Positions 29,801 to 36,769 of a stretch of 64,000 nucleotides of DNA are shown here, piece after piece. The translations under genes and the position numbers were made by a program. Numbering within the stretch: the first letter of the stretch is position 1; every line of letters begins with the position of its first letter. This DNA comes from Lishizhenia tianjinensis (GTDB lineage: Bacteria > Bacteroidota > Bacteroidia > Flavobacteriales_D > Crocinitomicaceae), in contig NZ_FPAS01000002.1 in the NCBI RefSeq assembly GCF_900116425.1, forward strand, positions 80,537 to 144,536, given 5' to 3'. The notes beneath the pieces were generated by a model that worked only from the letters and a program-made list of their open reading frames with translations, had not been told where the DNA came from and did no database searches.

Positions 29801-30555
29801 TGGATAATGATAGTGCCTTATGTGAAGCAATTGTGACATGGACAACGCCTACCGCAACCGATAACTGTGGTAACGTAACTGTGAGTTCTAATTACCAAAG
29901 TGGAGATGTATTCCCTGTGGGTACTTCATTGGTAACCTACACAGCTGTAGATGAAAATGGTTTAAGTTCTACATGTAGCTTCACTGTTACTGTGGAAGAT
30001 AGGGAGGCGCCATTGATCACTGATTGTCCAAAAGACATTTTTGTAGACGCCAACTTAGACTCTTGTGGAACTACAGTTACTTGGACAATTCCATCAGGAA
30101 CAGATAACTGTGGGTTGTCTTCAGTAAGTTCTAATTACAGCCCTGGAGATTTCTTCGAAATTGGAAACTATGAAGTGGTTTACACCTTTACAGATGTGCA
30201 CGGAAATACAGAGACATGTATTTTCTATGTGGAAGTAGCAGGTGATGAAAATAACTGTTTCAAGGGAGCTCAAATCAATGTGCCTGAAGCCTTTACTCCA
30301 GATGGAGACGGCGTTAACGACGTATTGGTGATTGAGGGAATTGAAGATTATCCAGATAACCGTATTGTCATCTTTAACAGATGGGGGACGGAAGTTTACG
30401 AGATGGTAGCTTACCAAAATGATTGGGACGGTACAGTAAATAAAGGTTCTCAAATGGTAGGTGAAGATTTACCAACAGGTACTTACTTCTACGTGCTTTA
30501 TACAGGCGATGTGGAAGCTGGTATAGTTAAGGGCTTTATTTACTTACAACGATAA
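20803..30555 (+). CDS. Giant HYR-repeat adhesin with gliding-type (type B) T9SS sorting domain
   Basis: 3250 residues (about 340 kDa). A signal peptide (about 1-23) is followed by a beta-strand-rich N-terminal region starting with DYFWVGGSGDWSDLTHW. Three SprB-like repeats lie at about 585-825. About 27 HYR-like beta-sandwich modules of roughly 80 residues follow, each typically reading CPSDIVV, then VTWTAP, DNC, GTTTVTYTATD and CSFTVTV. The last 17 (from about 1770) are very regular; the earlier ones are divergent. The end (VPEAFTPDGDGVNDVLVIEG to FIYLQR) is the gliding motility-associated C-terminal domain. Such proteins are exported by the T9SS and often held at the surface by an SprF-type partner. 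The next gene, 12 bases on, encodes exactly that. Role in adhesion or gliding is inferred. Confidence 0.93.
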   Translation: MKIFNKIFTLLFLLTSFYHYSLATDYFWVGGSGDWSDLTHWATTSGGTTTHFIPPSPTDDVYFDANSGFVAGDATVTTSSSIYCRNMVWDGAPHSPNFLESLAEDFLIYGSLTLQADMYFEAKAYFTGSNPATITCNGNYIEGAVLIEKGGTSLTLLDDLTVTYDNGTAAYAVTGDINHISGTFDLNGFDVYAANYWTWNNNTRHLDMENSTFFIRHSESGYVGSGFHYPEPSNSENWSFSLYGSGITVNAANSMIDIDGGRHPLYVYGLDDTLKFHNVRLRKRYSNTSFYSYVVNCTFHRVTSDEGFNDFRAYSPCVIDSVEFNTEDDAWYGTTSAYNNRLYGSSAVFKTVIFNGIGNTPAVTANEIAGGNNTIGHVEFRNYDGLISAGSNTIGYAEFFDHGYITGNNNSLDTMVFSPGYSYRFGTNINTTINDAIYGNGNPCYLTEFLNVNTSNTSTLTVNTGTQLVLDYVRIRGLIAAGSDAPFQINEHSLDLGNNTNINFDAYNPGAPLEGIGPDSIVCPSIFPYTLDASGMVGNLYTTYFWYDGTSEITNEVTQPGTYWVSADYGRGCLLTDSVTLINAFDISFESHEPVCDLSNPDGSVVANVTGSTGPFTYSWNANPVQTDDTLVNVGAGTYVLTVTDDIGCVYQDSTTLVGPTTGTSLAINIPSGKVFDDCGTGTGSARAVVGGGSPDYQFTWNTTPVTSGNEVYNLTAGTYTAYVTDSLGCIDSASVTINSVAVSGYSASINVVDPSGCDTVGFASLNVSGGSSPFDYEWSHDSTVTLSTANDIPIGNHYVNIIDNQNCLLNVPFDVESGDLTAPVATGCLNDTVISTEPGMCEAVFTWTPPTYADDCFLKSVVASHQPGHVFKLGSTTVSYIATDYAGNIDTCSFVVTVEDQEAPMFTACPTNRTLTATIGNCLASVNWAPPIASDNCSGVVSVVGDFSPGDAFPVGATTVTYVATDAAGNTDTCRFNIYVKANPSNFYFISTVGNTSTGFTSNQECVRSLTLGTPQISNLCGNYWLIPGAYLPGGTYDFPIGQTDIEFAYTNGADTIVNAFYVLINDNYNPTFTDFPPYLYETADTCGGANVTWTEPVPFDACGIDTMYSTHQSGDFFPLGNTYVYYTVIDVNGRSYSRNFRIHVSDPYPVISNCPSNIVVNADTCGGAIVQWVEPTVEDNCLASFTSNYSPGDVFPFGSTQVTYTATDVSGYVRTCNFWVTVNQVAVQITNSCPSDIVVNLDSTVCDTALFWTEPTFNHPCGFDTIYQTHTPGDVFAPGNYTVEYEAVTFDGLTKTCSFNITVNKSTNLVDVVDCQPYATLTYQVDTAAMCGEVYAAWVEPSFITSFCSNPLDTVVFTSTIENNDTIPLGFYYVNYEARDEFGNALANCNFYVNVVDTISGVQKDICPTQPVINYVDISVNCDSAAIQFDEPMFSAQGCLNDFDTVVGNYYPGDLLPTGTHYIYYEARDGLGFPLSTCSFELQVIDTSTYLEVTCPETTYDYLTGYFSYEIIGDTSICGGIVDWDMPVFTPHGCMAEVDTIVGNYYPGDTLGFGLKYIEYYALDAAGNVLGSCSFQTNVFYDIDDVFILPMDTVLITNSGSCTVDFMWDPPQVIEACQIHNGNSYYWVNNYSTNWMSNGLSPFNYLSPQSFPIGSYSIDYWLYMNGHYVIYTFNIEVIEGTAPTFNSTCPSDTVTLYAQNNICDGIATWTNPTAVNSNCSGSSSSNITLTSNYYSGDLVPVGYNDVVYTATNASGASSTCEFVAHVIDVQAPMFTNCPLDKVVYTTDSTCSKVVTWKKPGVFDNCPSPTVTSTHNSGDEFPLGVTEVKYFVVDDAGQMDSCIFTVTVIDNVSPVIENCPSDIIVNATTGNCGTNVTWTAPTASDNCSISSFVSSHAPGSFFPVGNTTVTYTAIDGSGVTTQCSFVVTVQDVEAPTFVGCPSDITVNTNYNLCTAIVGWTPPTVSDNCGGNVVVTSTHVPGSAFNLGTTQVVYYVQDANGNQDSCSFNVTVQDVTAPQITGCPNNIVVSASAGQCSADVTWMAPLVFDNCAGANMLSSHNSGDTFNVGTTTVTYTATDAQGLVSTCSFTVTVLDDQAPELTCPSDIVVDVIANCDTNVVWTAPTATDNCGLDGNVVASHTSGDVFSVGTTQVSYTFTDLSGNSSTCTFNVTVNDASVPEIVCPADITVSSDPSECGAIVTWTAPVTYDNCNVATVTSNYDSGDFFGVGTTTVTYTVTDVNGLTTNCSFTVTVEDQEAPSLLNCPTDITVNNTYNLCATNVVWTAPVGLDNCSSTTITSTHNPGDEFEIGTTLVTYYVEDAAGNVDSCSFNVIVEDTQAPQISACPGNITVNADSTICGAEVTWVLPVALDNCAGVTLTSNYNSGDVFPVGTTTVTYTATDVTGLTATCSFNVTVVDVMAPVLTACPSDIHLTLGNACDVVATWTEPSVMDNCAGVTLTSTYSSGDSFGVGITTVTYTATDASGNQTTCSFNVVVTDDSAPVINACPTNITTGNDAGSCNASVTWTVPTATDNCGTPTMTSTHNPGDIFPIGTTTVTYTFTDVNGLSSTCSFTVTVEDTEAPSVLNCPSDIVVASAYNTCSANVSWIAPTAGDNCSGVSALTSSHAPGNNFPVGVTTVYYYVSDAAGNQDTCSFTVTVLDNEAPHFTICPNDIVVNAGATACEKQVSWTLPIAADNCSGVIVTSTHNSGATFPVGTTVVTYTATDASGNTATCVFNVTVEDNTAPIISGCPSNITVSNDANDCGAVVTWTAPSAADNCNLASFTSTHNSGAFFPIGSTVVTYTAVDNNGLSSTCSFTVTVTDNDVPFFTACPSDIVVNSDLSSCSAQATWTAPILNDNCPTSATIVSTHTPGSIFPLGTTTVTYTVTDASGNIATCSFNVTVQDATAPEITACPSNLTVFTDPGSCDATVYWISPIAIDNCSGVTLSSNYPNGSVLPLGTTTITYTATDAVGLTSTCSFNVTVVDNQAPVFDDCPADIVVDNDSALCEAIVTWTTPTATDNCGNVTVSSNYQSGDVFPVGTSLVTYTAVDENGLSSTCSFTVTVEDREAPLITDCPKDIFVDANLDSCGTTVTWTIPSGTDNCGLSSVSSNYSPGDFFEIGNYEVVYTFTDVHGNTETCIFYVEVAGDENNCFKGAQINVPEAFTPDGDGVNDVLVIEGIEDYPDNRIVIFNRWGTEVYEMVAYQNDWDGTVNKGSQMVGEDLPTGTYFYVLYTGDVEAGIVKGFIYLQR

Positions 30556-30567
30556 TATTTAGAAATT

Positions 30568-31482
30568 ATGTATAAAATAATCATAACGCTTATTGGTCTT
30601 TTGAGTTCAGGGATTTTTTCCTGGGCTCAGCAAGACCCACAGTTTACGCAGTATTTTGATAATACTTTGTTTATAAACTCTGCCTATGCGGGGAGTAGGG
30701 ATATGCTAAATGTAACCGCAATTCACAGAGAACAGTGGGCGGGTTTCGATGGACATCCAAGAACTACAACCATAGGAATGCATACGCCTTTGGCTTATCG
30801 TTCTGTGGGGCTAGGTTTTTCGGCGGTAAATGATGCCATTGGTCCGCTAAACCAAACCATGGTGAATCTAGATTTTTCATATTCGCTAAGGTTTAAAAGG
30901 AGTAAGAGCAAATTGTCTTTTGGTTTAAAGGCTGGAGCGAATATCATTAACGTCAATTCGAGTGAGTTAGAAACAACCACGGGGAATGACGGACATTTAA
31001 TGAACAACGTGAAAAACAACGTCAACCCAAATTTTGGTTTTGGAATTTTATACCATTCGGATAGGTTTTTTGTGGGGGCAAGCATCCCAAAGTTGTTGCA
31101 AAATAGTTACGATGGATTCAGTGCGTCAAACATAGAGATCAGACACTATTATGCAATAATTGGAGGGGTCGCAACTTTGTCAGATCAATGGAAGTTAAGA
31201 CCAACGGCGCAAGTTAAAATTGCTGAAGGTTCTCCCTTGAGTGTAGACCTAAGTGCAGCTTTTATTCACAGCGATAAAATTTACCTCGGTGCTATGTATA
31301 GATGGGATGCCGCGGCAGGTGTCTTTTTCCAAATTCAAGTGAATCCCCAGTTTAAAGTGGGATTGGCAACAGATTTTGGAGTACAAGAAATTAGAACCTA
31401 TAACGAAGGAACTTTTGAGTTAATGTTGTCTTATGATTTCAACTTTAACAGAGAAGGAATTAAATCACCTAGATATTTCTAA
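30568..31482 (+). CDS. PorP/SprF family outer membrane protein
   Basis: 304 residues. A signal peptide of about 20 residues ends in SWA. The typical family start QQDPQFTQYFDNTLFINSAYAGSRDMLNVTAIHR follows, then a beta-barrel rich in alternating hydrophobic residues, ending in YDFNFNREGIKSPRYF. In Flavobacterium, SprF is needed for secretion or surface attachment of the partner adhesin SprB and is encoded right after it. Here the gene follows the giant HYR adhesin by 12 bases, so a dedicated partner role is the natural inference. Co-transcribed with the genes on both sides. Confidence 0.93.
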   Translation: MYKIIITLIGLLSSGIFSWAQQDPQFTQYFDNTLFINSAYAGSRDMLNVTAIHREQWAGFDGHPRTTTIGMHTPLAYRSVGLGFSAVNDAIGPLNQTMVNLDFSYSLRFKRSKSKLSFGLKAGANIINVNSSELETTTGNDGHLMNNVKNNVNPNFGFGILYHSDRFFVGASIPKLLQNSYDGFSASNIEIRHYYAIIGGVATLSDQWKLRPTAQVKIAEGSPLSVDLSAAFIHSDKIYLGAMYRWDAAAGVFFQIQVNPQFKVGLATDFGVQEIRTYNEGTFELMLSYDFNFNREGIKSPRYF

Positions 31483-31494
31483 ACCTAAAAACAT

Positions 31495-33759
31495 ATGAAA
31501 TTAGCAATAGTATATATAGGGTTATTTATTTCCCTAGGAGCTTGGGGACAACTTGCAAAATTTGATAAAGCAACGATGCACTTTCAAAATTTTGCCTACT
31601 CCACAGCCATTCCTTTATTCGAGGAATTAATTGGAAGCAAGGTAGATGATGCGAAGTTGAAGTCTATGTTGGCTTTTAGTTACTTCCAGGTTGGGAATAC
31701 AGAAAAAGCAGAGGCGTATTACAGTCAAATGATACTCTCGCCAATCGTAAATAATGAAGATTACTACAACTACGCCCAAGTATTAAAAGAGAATGGGAAA
31801 TACAAGCAAAGTGATCAGTGGATGATGACTTTTGCAGAAAATGAACCTTTGGATACCCGAGCGCAACGTTTTCAATTGGAGCAAAATTATTTAAAAGCCA
31901 TCTCAGAACAAGAACCTTTCTTTCAGGTAGAAGAGACGGAGTTAAATACGGAGGGTTCTGATTTTGGAGGGTATTTCTCTACGAATAATGATGAGGTTTA
32001 CTTCATAACTTCAAAATATAGAAGAGCATTGATCAATAGTCAATGGGCCTGGGATGGAAACAACTTCTTGGATGTGTTTAAAGGTGAATTGAAAGAGAAT
32101 CACAAAGCTTTGAAGAACATCTCTAGGGTGAAGAAAATCAATACCAAATTCCATGAAGGACCACTGTGTTTTTCGCCCGATGGCAAACGCGTCTACTATA
32201 CGCGAAATAATGCTTCGTATGGTGAGGAAGATAAAAATAGAGAGATTAAAAAGTTGTCGATTTACATCCGAGAGATAGATGAAGAGGGAGCTTGGGGGAA
32301 AGAAAAGGAAATCTCCTTCGCTTCTCCAGAGTTTTCTGTAGGGCACCCATGTATTAGTAAGGATGGAAAAACGCTTTACTTTAGTTCTGATATGCCTGGA
32401 GGTTTTGGCCGCGCTGATATTTACAGCGTTGAGATTATGTCGGATGGGTCTTTTGGTAACCCAGTGAATTTAGGAGGAGTCATCAATACGGAAGGACAAG
32501 AGATGTTCCCTTGGATGGATGAAAAAGGGAATTTGTATTACGCATCAGACGGATTAATTGGTTTAGGAGGTTTGGATGTCTACATCGTGAAAAATTTAAA
32601 GGAGAGTGCTTCACCGGCAAAGCCTATAAATTTAGGTAGACCCCTGAACAGTAGAAATGATGATTTTGCTTTTGTAATGAGCCACGATGGTAAAACTGGC
32701 TTTGTTTCTTCTAACCGCATCGGTGGCGTTGGAAACGATGACATCTACACCTTCACGCAGCTGAGAGAAATTTCTGATGAAATTAACATAGATGGAGTCG
32801 TAAGAGACGAGAAGGGTGATATACTAGTGAATGCTAAATTGTACATTCTAGACAGCTTAGGAACTGTTTTAGACAGTACGAATTCCAGTGATAAAGGAGA
32901 TTATAGTTTTCGCGTGAAACCCAATCAATCCTATACAGTTTGGGGTAAAAAACCGAAGTATTTCGACGATAAGAAGAATTTAGATACGCAAGGAGTTAAA
33001 GATGATCTAACGGCAGATTTGGTGTTGGAGAAAGATCCGGGTATTTCTATGTACGGACTTGTTGCCGACGCTAAGTCAGGTGCGCCTTTAGAAGGTGTGA
33101 AAATGACCATCATTGATAATATGACGGGTAAAAAATCAAGCTTCTCAACCCCAGAAGATGGTTTGTATAGGAGTGCCTTGCCCAACAAGAAAAAAGGAGA
33201 CAGAGGAAGTTACAACTTCGTGTTGGAAAAAGACGGTTATTTCTCCAAGGTGCTTACGTATAATGTTGAGTTCGATGAAAATGGTCAGTTCAATATAAAT
33301 GATGAGGTAGATTTATCCTTAGATCCTATCGTGAAGAATTTGGAGGAGATGATTACCATCAACCCTATCAATTTCGATTATGGTAAATACAACATCAGAC
33401 CTGATGCAGCGGTGGAATTAGATAAGATTGTTGCCATCATGAATAAATATCCAGAGATGGTAATTGAGCTGGGGGCACATACAGATTGTAGAGGTTCTGC
33501 ACGTTTCAATGAGAAATTATCAGATAGAAGAGCAAAGGCTTCTGCCAATTATATTAAGCAACGTATTAGTAACCCAGAGAGGATTTACGGTAAAGGTTAC
33601 GGAGAGTACAGATTGTTAAATGATTGTGGATGTGAAGGAAGTCAGAAATCTGATTGTACAGAAGCACAACACCAAGAAAATAGAAGAACTGAGTTTAGAG
33701 TGATAGCTACCGGAAACGATAAAGTGAAGGTGGAAAATCAAAGTTCTGACTCATTTTAA
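31495..33759 (+). CDS. OmpA-family protein with TPR and PD40 repeats
   Basis: 754 residues. A signal peptide is followed by tetratricopeptide-like helices (about 25-135) and PD40/WD40-like beta-propeller repeats (about 150-430, for example GPLCFSPDGKRVYYTRN and GKTLYFSSDMPGG). Two carboxypeptidase-regulatory-like folds follow (about 435-600), then a peptidoglycan-binding OmpA domain from about 620 with INFDYGKYNIRPDA and HTDCRGSARFNEKLSDRRA. Proteins of this design commonly follow PorP/SprF genes in Bacteroidota and probably tie the outer membrane complex to the cell wall. Starts 12 bases after the previous stop; last gene of the operon. Confidence 0.93.
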   Translation: MKLAIVYIGLFISLGAWGQLAKFDKATMHFQNFAYSTAIPLFEELIGSKVDDAKLKSMLAFSYFQVGNTEKAEAYYSQMILSPIVNNEDYYNYAQVLKENGKYKQSDQWMMTFAENEPLDTRAQRFQLEQNYLKAISEQEPFFQVEETELNTEGSDFGGYFSTNNDEVYFITSKYRRALINSQWAWDGNNFLDVFKGELKENHKALKNISRVKKINTKFHEGPLCFSPDGKRVYYTRNNASYGEEDKNREIKKLSIYIREIDEEGAWGKEKEISFASPEFSVGHPCISKDGKTLYFSSDMPGGFGRADIYSVEIMSDGSFGNPVNLGGVINTEGQEMFPWMDEKGNLYYASDGLIGLGGLDVYIVKNLKESASPAKPINLGRPLNSRNDDFAFVMSHDGKTGFVSSNRIGGVGNDDIYTFTQLREISDEINIDGVVRDEKGDILVNAKLYILDSLGTVLDSTNSSDKGDYSFRVKPNQSYTVWGKKPKYFDDKKNLDTQGVKDDLTADLVLEKDPGISMYGLVADAKSGAPLEGVKMTIIDNMTGKKSSFSTPEDGLYRSALPNKKKGDRGSYNFVLEKDGYFSKVLTYNVEFDENGQFNINDEVDLSLDPIVKNLEEMITINPINFDYGKYNIRPDAAVELDKIVAIMNKYPEMVIELGAHTDCRGSARFNEKLSDRRAKASANYIKQRISNPERIYGKGYGEYRLLNDCGCEGSQKSDCTEAQHQENRRTEFRVIATGNDKVKVENQSSDSF

Positions 33760-33778
33760 TAGTTAGCGATGGAAAAGA

Positions 33779-33812
33779 AAACGGAGGACTCAAATCATTG
33801 GATCCTCCGTTT
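33779..33812. terminator. Bidirectional terminator between convergent genes
   Basis: AAACGGAGGA pairs perfectly with TCCTCCGTTT around a 14-base loop, flanked by A-rich DNA on the left and T-rich DNA on the right. It sits between the stops at 33759 (plus) and 33831 (minus). Confidence 0.8.
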
Positions 33813-33830
33813 ATGTATGCGTAATATTTT

Positions 33831-34106
33831 TTACTGAATCTTTATTCCTTCACAATTGGCGCGTTCCTTTTCAAGTTCCATAGGATCTATGTCTATAAAC
33901 TCCTTACAAATGCTATCACGCTCTTCTAACAGGGCATCTAAACTGTCTTTCTTTGCTTGATTAGCTTCTTGTGTAACCAAGATTTCTTGTGCCAAAGCAT
34001 CTACCTGTGCACCTTTTTCTACACAGTCACACAAGGTGTTTTCATTAGAGCTTGAACAAGCGCTAAAGAGTAAAATTGCCGAAATGGAAGTTAGGAATAG
34101 TTTCAT
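33831..34106 (-). CDS. Small lipoprotein, coupled to gatC
   Basis: 91 residues with a lipoprotein signal (lipobox LFSAC, Cys at 17). A short polar helix-forming region with Cys residues follows (CDCVEKG, SICKEF, NCEG). No family recognised. Its ATG overlaps the gatC stop by one base (TAATG), so it is probably translated by ribosomes finishing gatC. Most likely outer-membrane attached, facing the periplasm. Confidence 0.8.
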   Translation of the reverse strand: MKLFLTSISAILLFSACSSSNENTLCDCVEKGAQVDALAQEILVTQEANQAKKDSLDALLEERDSICKEFIDIDPMELEKERANCEGIKIQ

Positions 34107-34396
34107 TATTTGTCGAGTACTTTAGGAATACGGAAGTAATCAGAATCTTTCTTTGGAGCATTTCTTAATGCTTCTTCATGGGTTACAGTTTGCGCTGGAA
34201 CATCTTCACGTAGACGGTTAATTTCGTCTGACATAAAAATCAAAGGCTCAACATTATCTGTATCAACTGCGTTCAACTTATCCATGAAGTCTGTAATCTT
34301 CTTCATGTCAGCAATAATCGCATCCTTCGCTTCTCCTTCGAACGACAAACGCGCCAAGTGCGCAATGTGATCTACTAATTCTTCATTGATATTCAT
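34106..34396 (-). CDS. gatC: Aspartyl/glutamyl-tRNA amidotransferase subunit C
   Basis: 96 residues, the full family length. GatC helps GatA and GatB convert misacylated Glu-tRNA-Gln (or Asp-tRNA-Asn) to the amide form. Typical features are HIAHLARLSF near the N-terminus, a helix with FMDKLNAVDTDNVEPLIF, and the C-terminal LREDVPAQTV and KDSDYFRIPKVLDK. gatA and gatB are not in this window, as is common in Bacteroidota. A -7 element ends only 4 bases before the ATG. Confidence 0.93.
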   Translation of the reverse strand: MNINEELVDHIAHLARLSFEGEAKDAIIADMKKITDFMDKLNAVDTDNVEPLIFMSDEINRLREDVPAQTVTHEEALRNAPKKDSDYFRIPKVLDK

Positions 34397-34400
34397 ACCA

Positions 34401-34408
34401 CAAAATTA
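34401..34408 (-). promoter_or_regulatory. gatC -7 element, possibly leaderless start
   Basis: TAATTTTG on the minus strand, an exact TAnnTTTG match ending 4 bases before the gatC ATG. A start at the usual distance would fall on or just inside the ATG, implying a leaderless mRNA. Confidence 0.4.
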
Positions 34409-34895
34409 ATAAGGATTCTTATCATAGCTTAAAAAAGACAAGATTTATTTGGTTTCGCAGACGGTTAGACCTATAGATTCTTAGACTTTTAGAGTGGTTA
34501 GGGTTAACAGATTTAAAAATTTAAGCATGAACTGCGTTCATATTTAAAAATTTAAAAAAGATGAACTGCTCATCAGGATGGGAAGTATAACCTAAATCTA
34601 TGAATACTCGAAACCTTGATACCATTTCATTAAATCTTTAAATATCAGGCGTAAGCCTGAACTTAAATTTTTAAATATTCCACCGGTAGCTATCGCTTGA
34701 TTATACCGCAGGAAGGCAAAACAATATAAAAAACACTCTTCCTTTTAACAACGCGTCTTTACAACATCTCAAATCCTTGAATTAAGGTTCTCAATCGATA
34801 ATAGAGAGATGAATTTTTGAATCCTTGAATCTTTGAATCCTTGAATTATTGAATCCTTGAATTATTGAATCTTTGAATTGTTGAATCCTTAAATC
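34409..34895. other. Repeat-rich gap upstream of gatC
   Basis: No credible gene. The gap holds TTAGAC-word runs (34460-34500), several AT-palindromes such as TTAAATTTTTAAAT and ATTTAAAAATTTAAA (34510-34680), a short GC-richer stretch at 34683-34715, and a 9-bp TTGAATCNT array at 34810-34890 that ends right at the stop of the acyltransferase gene. Confidence 0.55.
34810..34890. repeat. 9-bp TTGAATCNT array
   Basis: About nine in-phase degenerate copies (TTGAATCCT, TTGAATCTT, TTGAATTAT, TTGAATTGT), ending within 6 bases of the minus-strand stop at 34896. Confidence 0.9.
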
Positions 34896-35636
34896 TCAAT
34901 TCTCAATAGCACTCTCTATCTGAGCCCTAACTTTCAACTTCAATTCTTCCACACTCATAGCAGCAACTTCTTCCTTGCTTATGGTTGCATGAAATTTCAC
35001 ACGTGATAAACCAGGTCCTGAAGGACTCAGCACATGATCCGGATCTGAGAAAAGTTTGTAGTTATTAATGAAGGTTAAATTAACGATAGGAACCTTACAT
35101 TTTTTAGCCAATTGAAAAGCACCCTCTTTAAATTCCATCATTTGAGGCAGGTTTTCATCAGGAATTCCACCTTCTGGGAAAATGGCCAAACTCCAACCTT
35201 TGTCCACTGCTTTTTTACATTCAATAAATGATTTTGCAGCTTTTAATCTGTCCTTTCTAAATACGGGAATGTTGTAGTTCTTAAAAAAGGTCTTCACCAA
35301 AGGGTAGGAGAGTATCTCGCTTTTTCCCAAAAACAAAAACTTGTGTTCGGGAAGTATGCTGTACATTAAAAAGATGTCGAGGTAAGAAGTATGGTTGGCA
35401 CATATAATATAAGGTCCTTCAGGAATGTTTTTCTTTCCTTCCACACGAACGGCATAAAAGCAAAAGATGCGCATGCAGTACGACCATAACACACTGATTT
35501 TAAAAGCGTGTTTCTGCCAAGCTTTTACTTTGATGCATAAAAACAGGAAGGGATAAAACAGCAGCAAAAAGAAAGCGAACACCAAACCGATGTACAGTTT
35601 CCATAGATTAAAAAATACAGCTGCTATATATTTCAC
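34896..35636 (-). CDS. 1-acyl-sn-glycerol-3-phosphate acyltransferase (PlsC family)
   Basis: 246 residues. PlsC enzymes add the second fatty acid to lysophosphatidic acid at the inner membrane to make phosphatidic acid. The catalytic HX4D is seen as His82 and Asp87 (NHTSYLD), and the glycerol-phosphate motif as FPEGG (153-157). Two N-terminal hydrophobic segments (about 5-35 and 45-62) anchor it. A related lyso-lipid acyltransferase is possible. Alone on the minus strand. Confidence 0.9.
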   Translation of the reverse strand: MKYIAAVFFNLWKLYIGLVFAFFLLLFYPFLFLCIKVKAWQKHAFKISVLWSYCMRIFCFYAVRVEGKKNIPEGPYIICANHTSYLDIFLMYSILPEHKFLFLGKSEILSYPLVKTFFKNYNIPVFRKDRLKAAKSFIECKKAVDKGWSLAIFPEGGIPDENLPQMMEFKEGAFQLAKKCKVPIVNLTFINNYKLFSDPDHVLSPSGPGLSRVKFHATISKEEVAAMSVEELKLKVRAQIESAIEN

Positions 35637-35753
35637 CGTTAATACAAATTTTGGTGGCTAAAGTAGCTAAAATCTAATTTTCTATCTAGGAAAGTAGTAG
35701 CGATTTTACAGTATTATTTTCTTTTTGCTTTCTGATTTTTAAGGGGTGATGAA

Positions 35754-36473
35754 TTAGGCCTCTGTATCCAAAAGTTCCGCGTTTTTAGGTGCTTTGGCCT
35801 TCATCATTTCTTCAACTTGGTGATGGGGGATTACGCGGAAAGCAAATTTATAGCCTTCACCTATACCTACTGCCCAAAAAATAAGCGTCCATAAGTCTAA
35901 GTTTTCGAGAAAAAGATCCATCAAAATACCAAAGTTTCCTCCGAAGATTATTTCCATAAAAGATATTTCGAACTCAGAAGAAATCATAAAGATGATGCTT
36001 AGGAAATCACCCAAAATAATACTTAAAAGAGTTAAAACTCCTCCGGTGATTCCAAATTTTTCATCTATACCTTTTCCTGTAAAACGTATGCTAAATCCAA
36101 TTAACAAGCCTATTCCTATGGCTACTAAACTTAAGTTATAACCAGAGATTACGGCTATTCCTGCCCAAACCAAAGCTCCCACTATAGCGGCAGCTATACC
36201 ACCGAGTAAGCCCATTTTGTAATTCTGTTCTTTGTAAAGTGTATCTCTAACGGCTTTCGGTAAAAAGTTTACGGCATCTTTGGAGTATTCTGCTCTAAGG
36301 TGACCATCATTCATTTGATTTTCTCGCACAATGGCAGGATCGGCTTTAAAGCTTTCACAATTTTCATCGAAATCAGCTTTTTCTTGCGTTAGGTTACATA
36401 CAACTCCCAAGTTAGGGTTAAACCCACGGTTGATACATTGTTTACAGTAGTAGAGTCTATCGTTTTGGTCCAT
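35754..36473 (-). CDS. Membrane protein with N-terminal Cys cluster
   Basis: 239 residues. The N-terminus has CKQC...C...C (YYCKQCINRGFNPNLGVVC and NCESF), which looks like a small metal-binding or zinc-ribbon motif. Four hydrophobic segments follow at about 88-115, 117-130, 143-165 and 195-215, interrupted by charged loops. No family recognised with confidence and no function assigned. Alone on the minus strand, divergent from sdhC. Confidence 0.75.
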   Translation of the reverse strand: MDQNDRLYYCKQCINRGFNPNLGVVCNLTQEKADFDENCESFKADPAIVRENQMNDGHLRAEYSKDAVNFLPKAVRDTLYKEQNYKMGLLGGIAAAIVGALVWAGIAVISGYNLSLVAIGIGLLIGFSIRFTGKGIDEKFGITGGVLTLLSIILGDFLSIIFMISSEFEISFMEIIFGGNFGILMDLFLENLDLWTLIFWAVGIGEGYKFAFRVIPHHQVEEMMKAKAPKNAELLDTEA

Positions 36474-36542
36474 AGTGATTAGTTTTTGGGTCAGGAAAAT
36501 ACAAAGTTTTCTTGAAATAGCGATGAATGCCTCCTACTCCTT

Positions 36543-36625
36543 GTCCTTGAATCTTTGAATTCTTGAATCATTGAATCCTTGAATCCTTTAATAGTTGAAT
36601 TGTTGAATCTTTGAATCGTTGACTC
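36543..36625. repeat. 9-bp TTGAATCNT array upstream of sdhC
   Basis: About nine in-phase degenerate copies (TTGAATCTT, TTGAATTCT, TTGAATCAT, TTGAATCCT), followed by a C-rich stretch (36638-36650). It sits between the divergent membrane-protein gene and the sdh operon. Confidence 0.9.
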
Positions 36626-36729
36626 CCAAATTTGTTCACTCCACCCCCTTGGTTTTCCCTAGAACGTAGCGCAATTAACTAAACTGATTCTAAATAAGCA
36701 GAGAATTACCCATTTTCGGTGAACATCGT

Positions 36730-36737
36730 TAAATTTG
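36730..36737 (+). promoter_or_regulatory. sdh operon -7 element
   Basis: TAAATTTG, an exact TAnnTTTG match, 32 bases before the sdhC ATG. No clear -33 TTG. Confidence 0.5.
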
Positions 36738-36769
36738 CGATGTTTAGATTATAAATTACTACAAATACT

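Noticed and set aside
24000-30500. Many short minus-strand open frames inside the giant adhesin gene
   Set aside because: They are shadows of the repetitive coding strand and show repeat-driven composition such as Cys/Thr/Ile runs.
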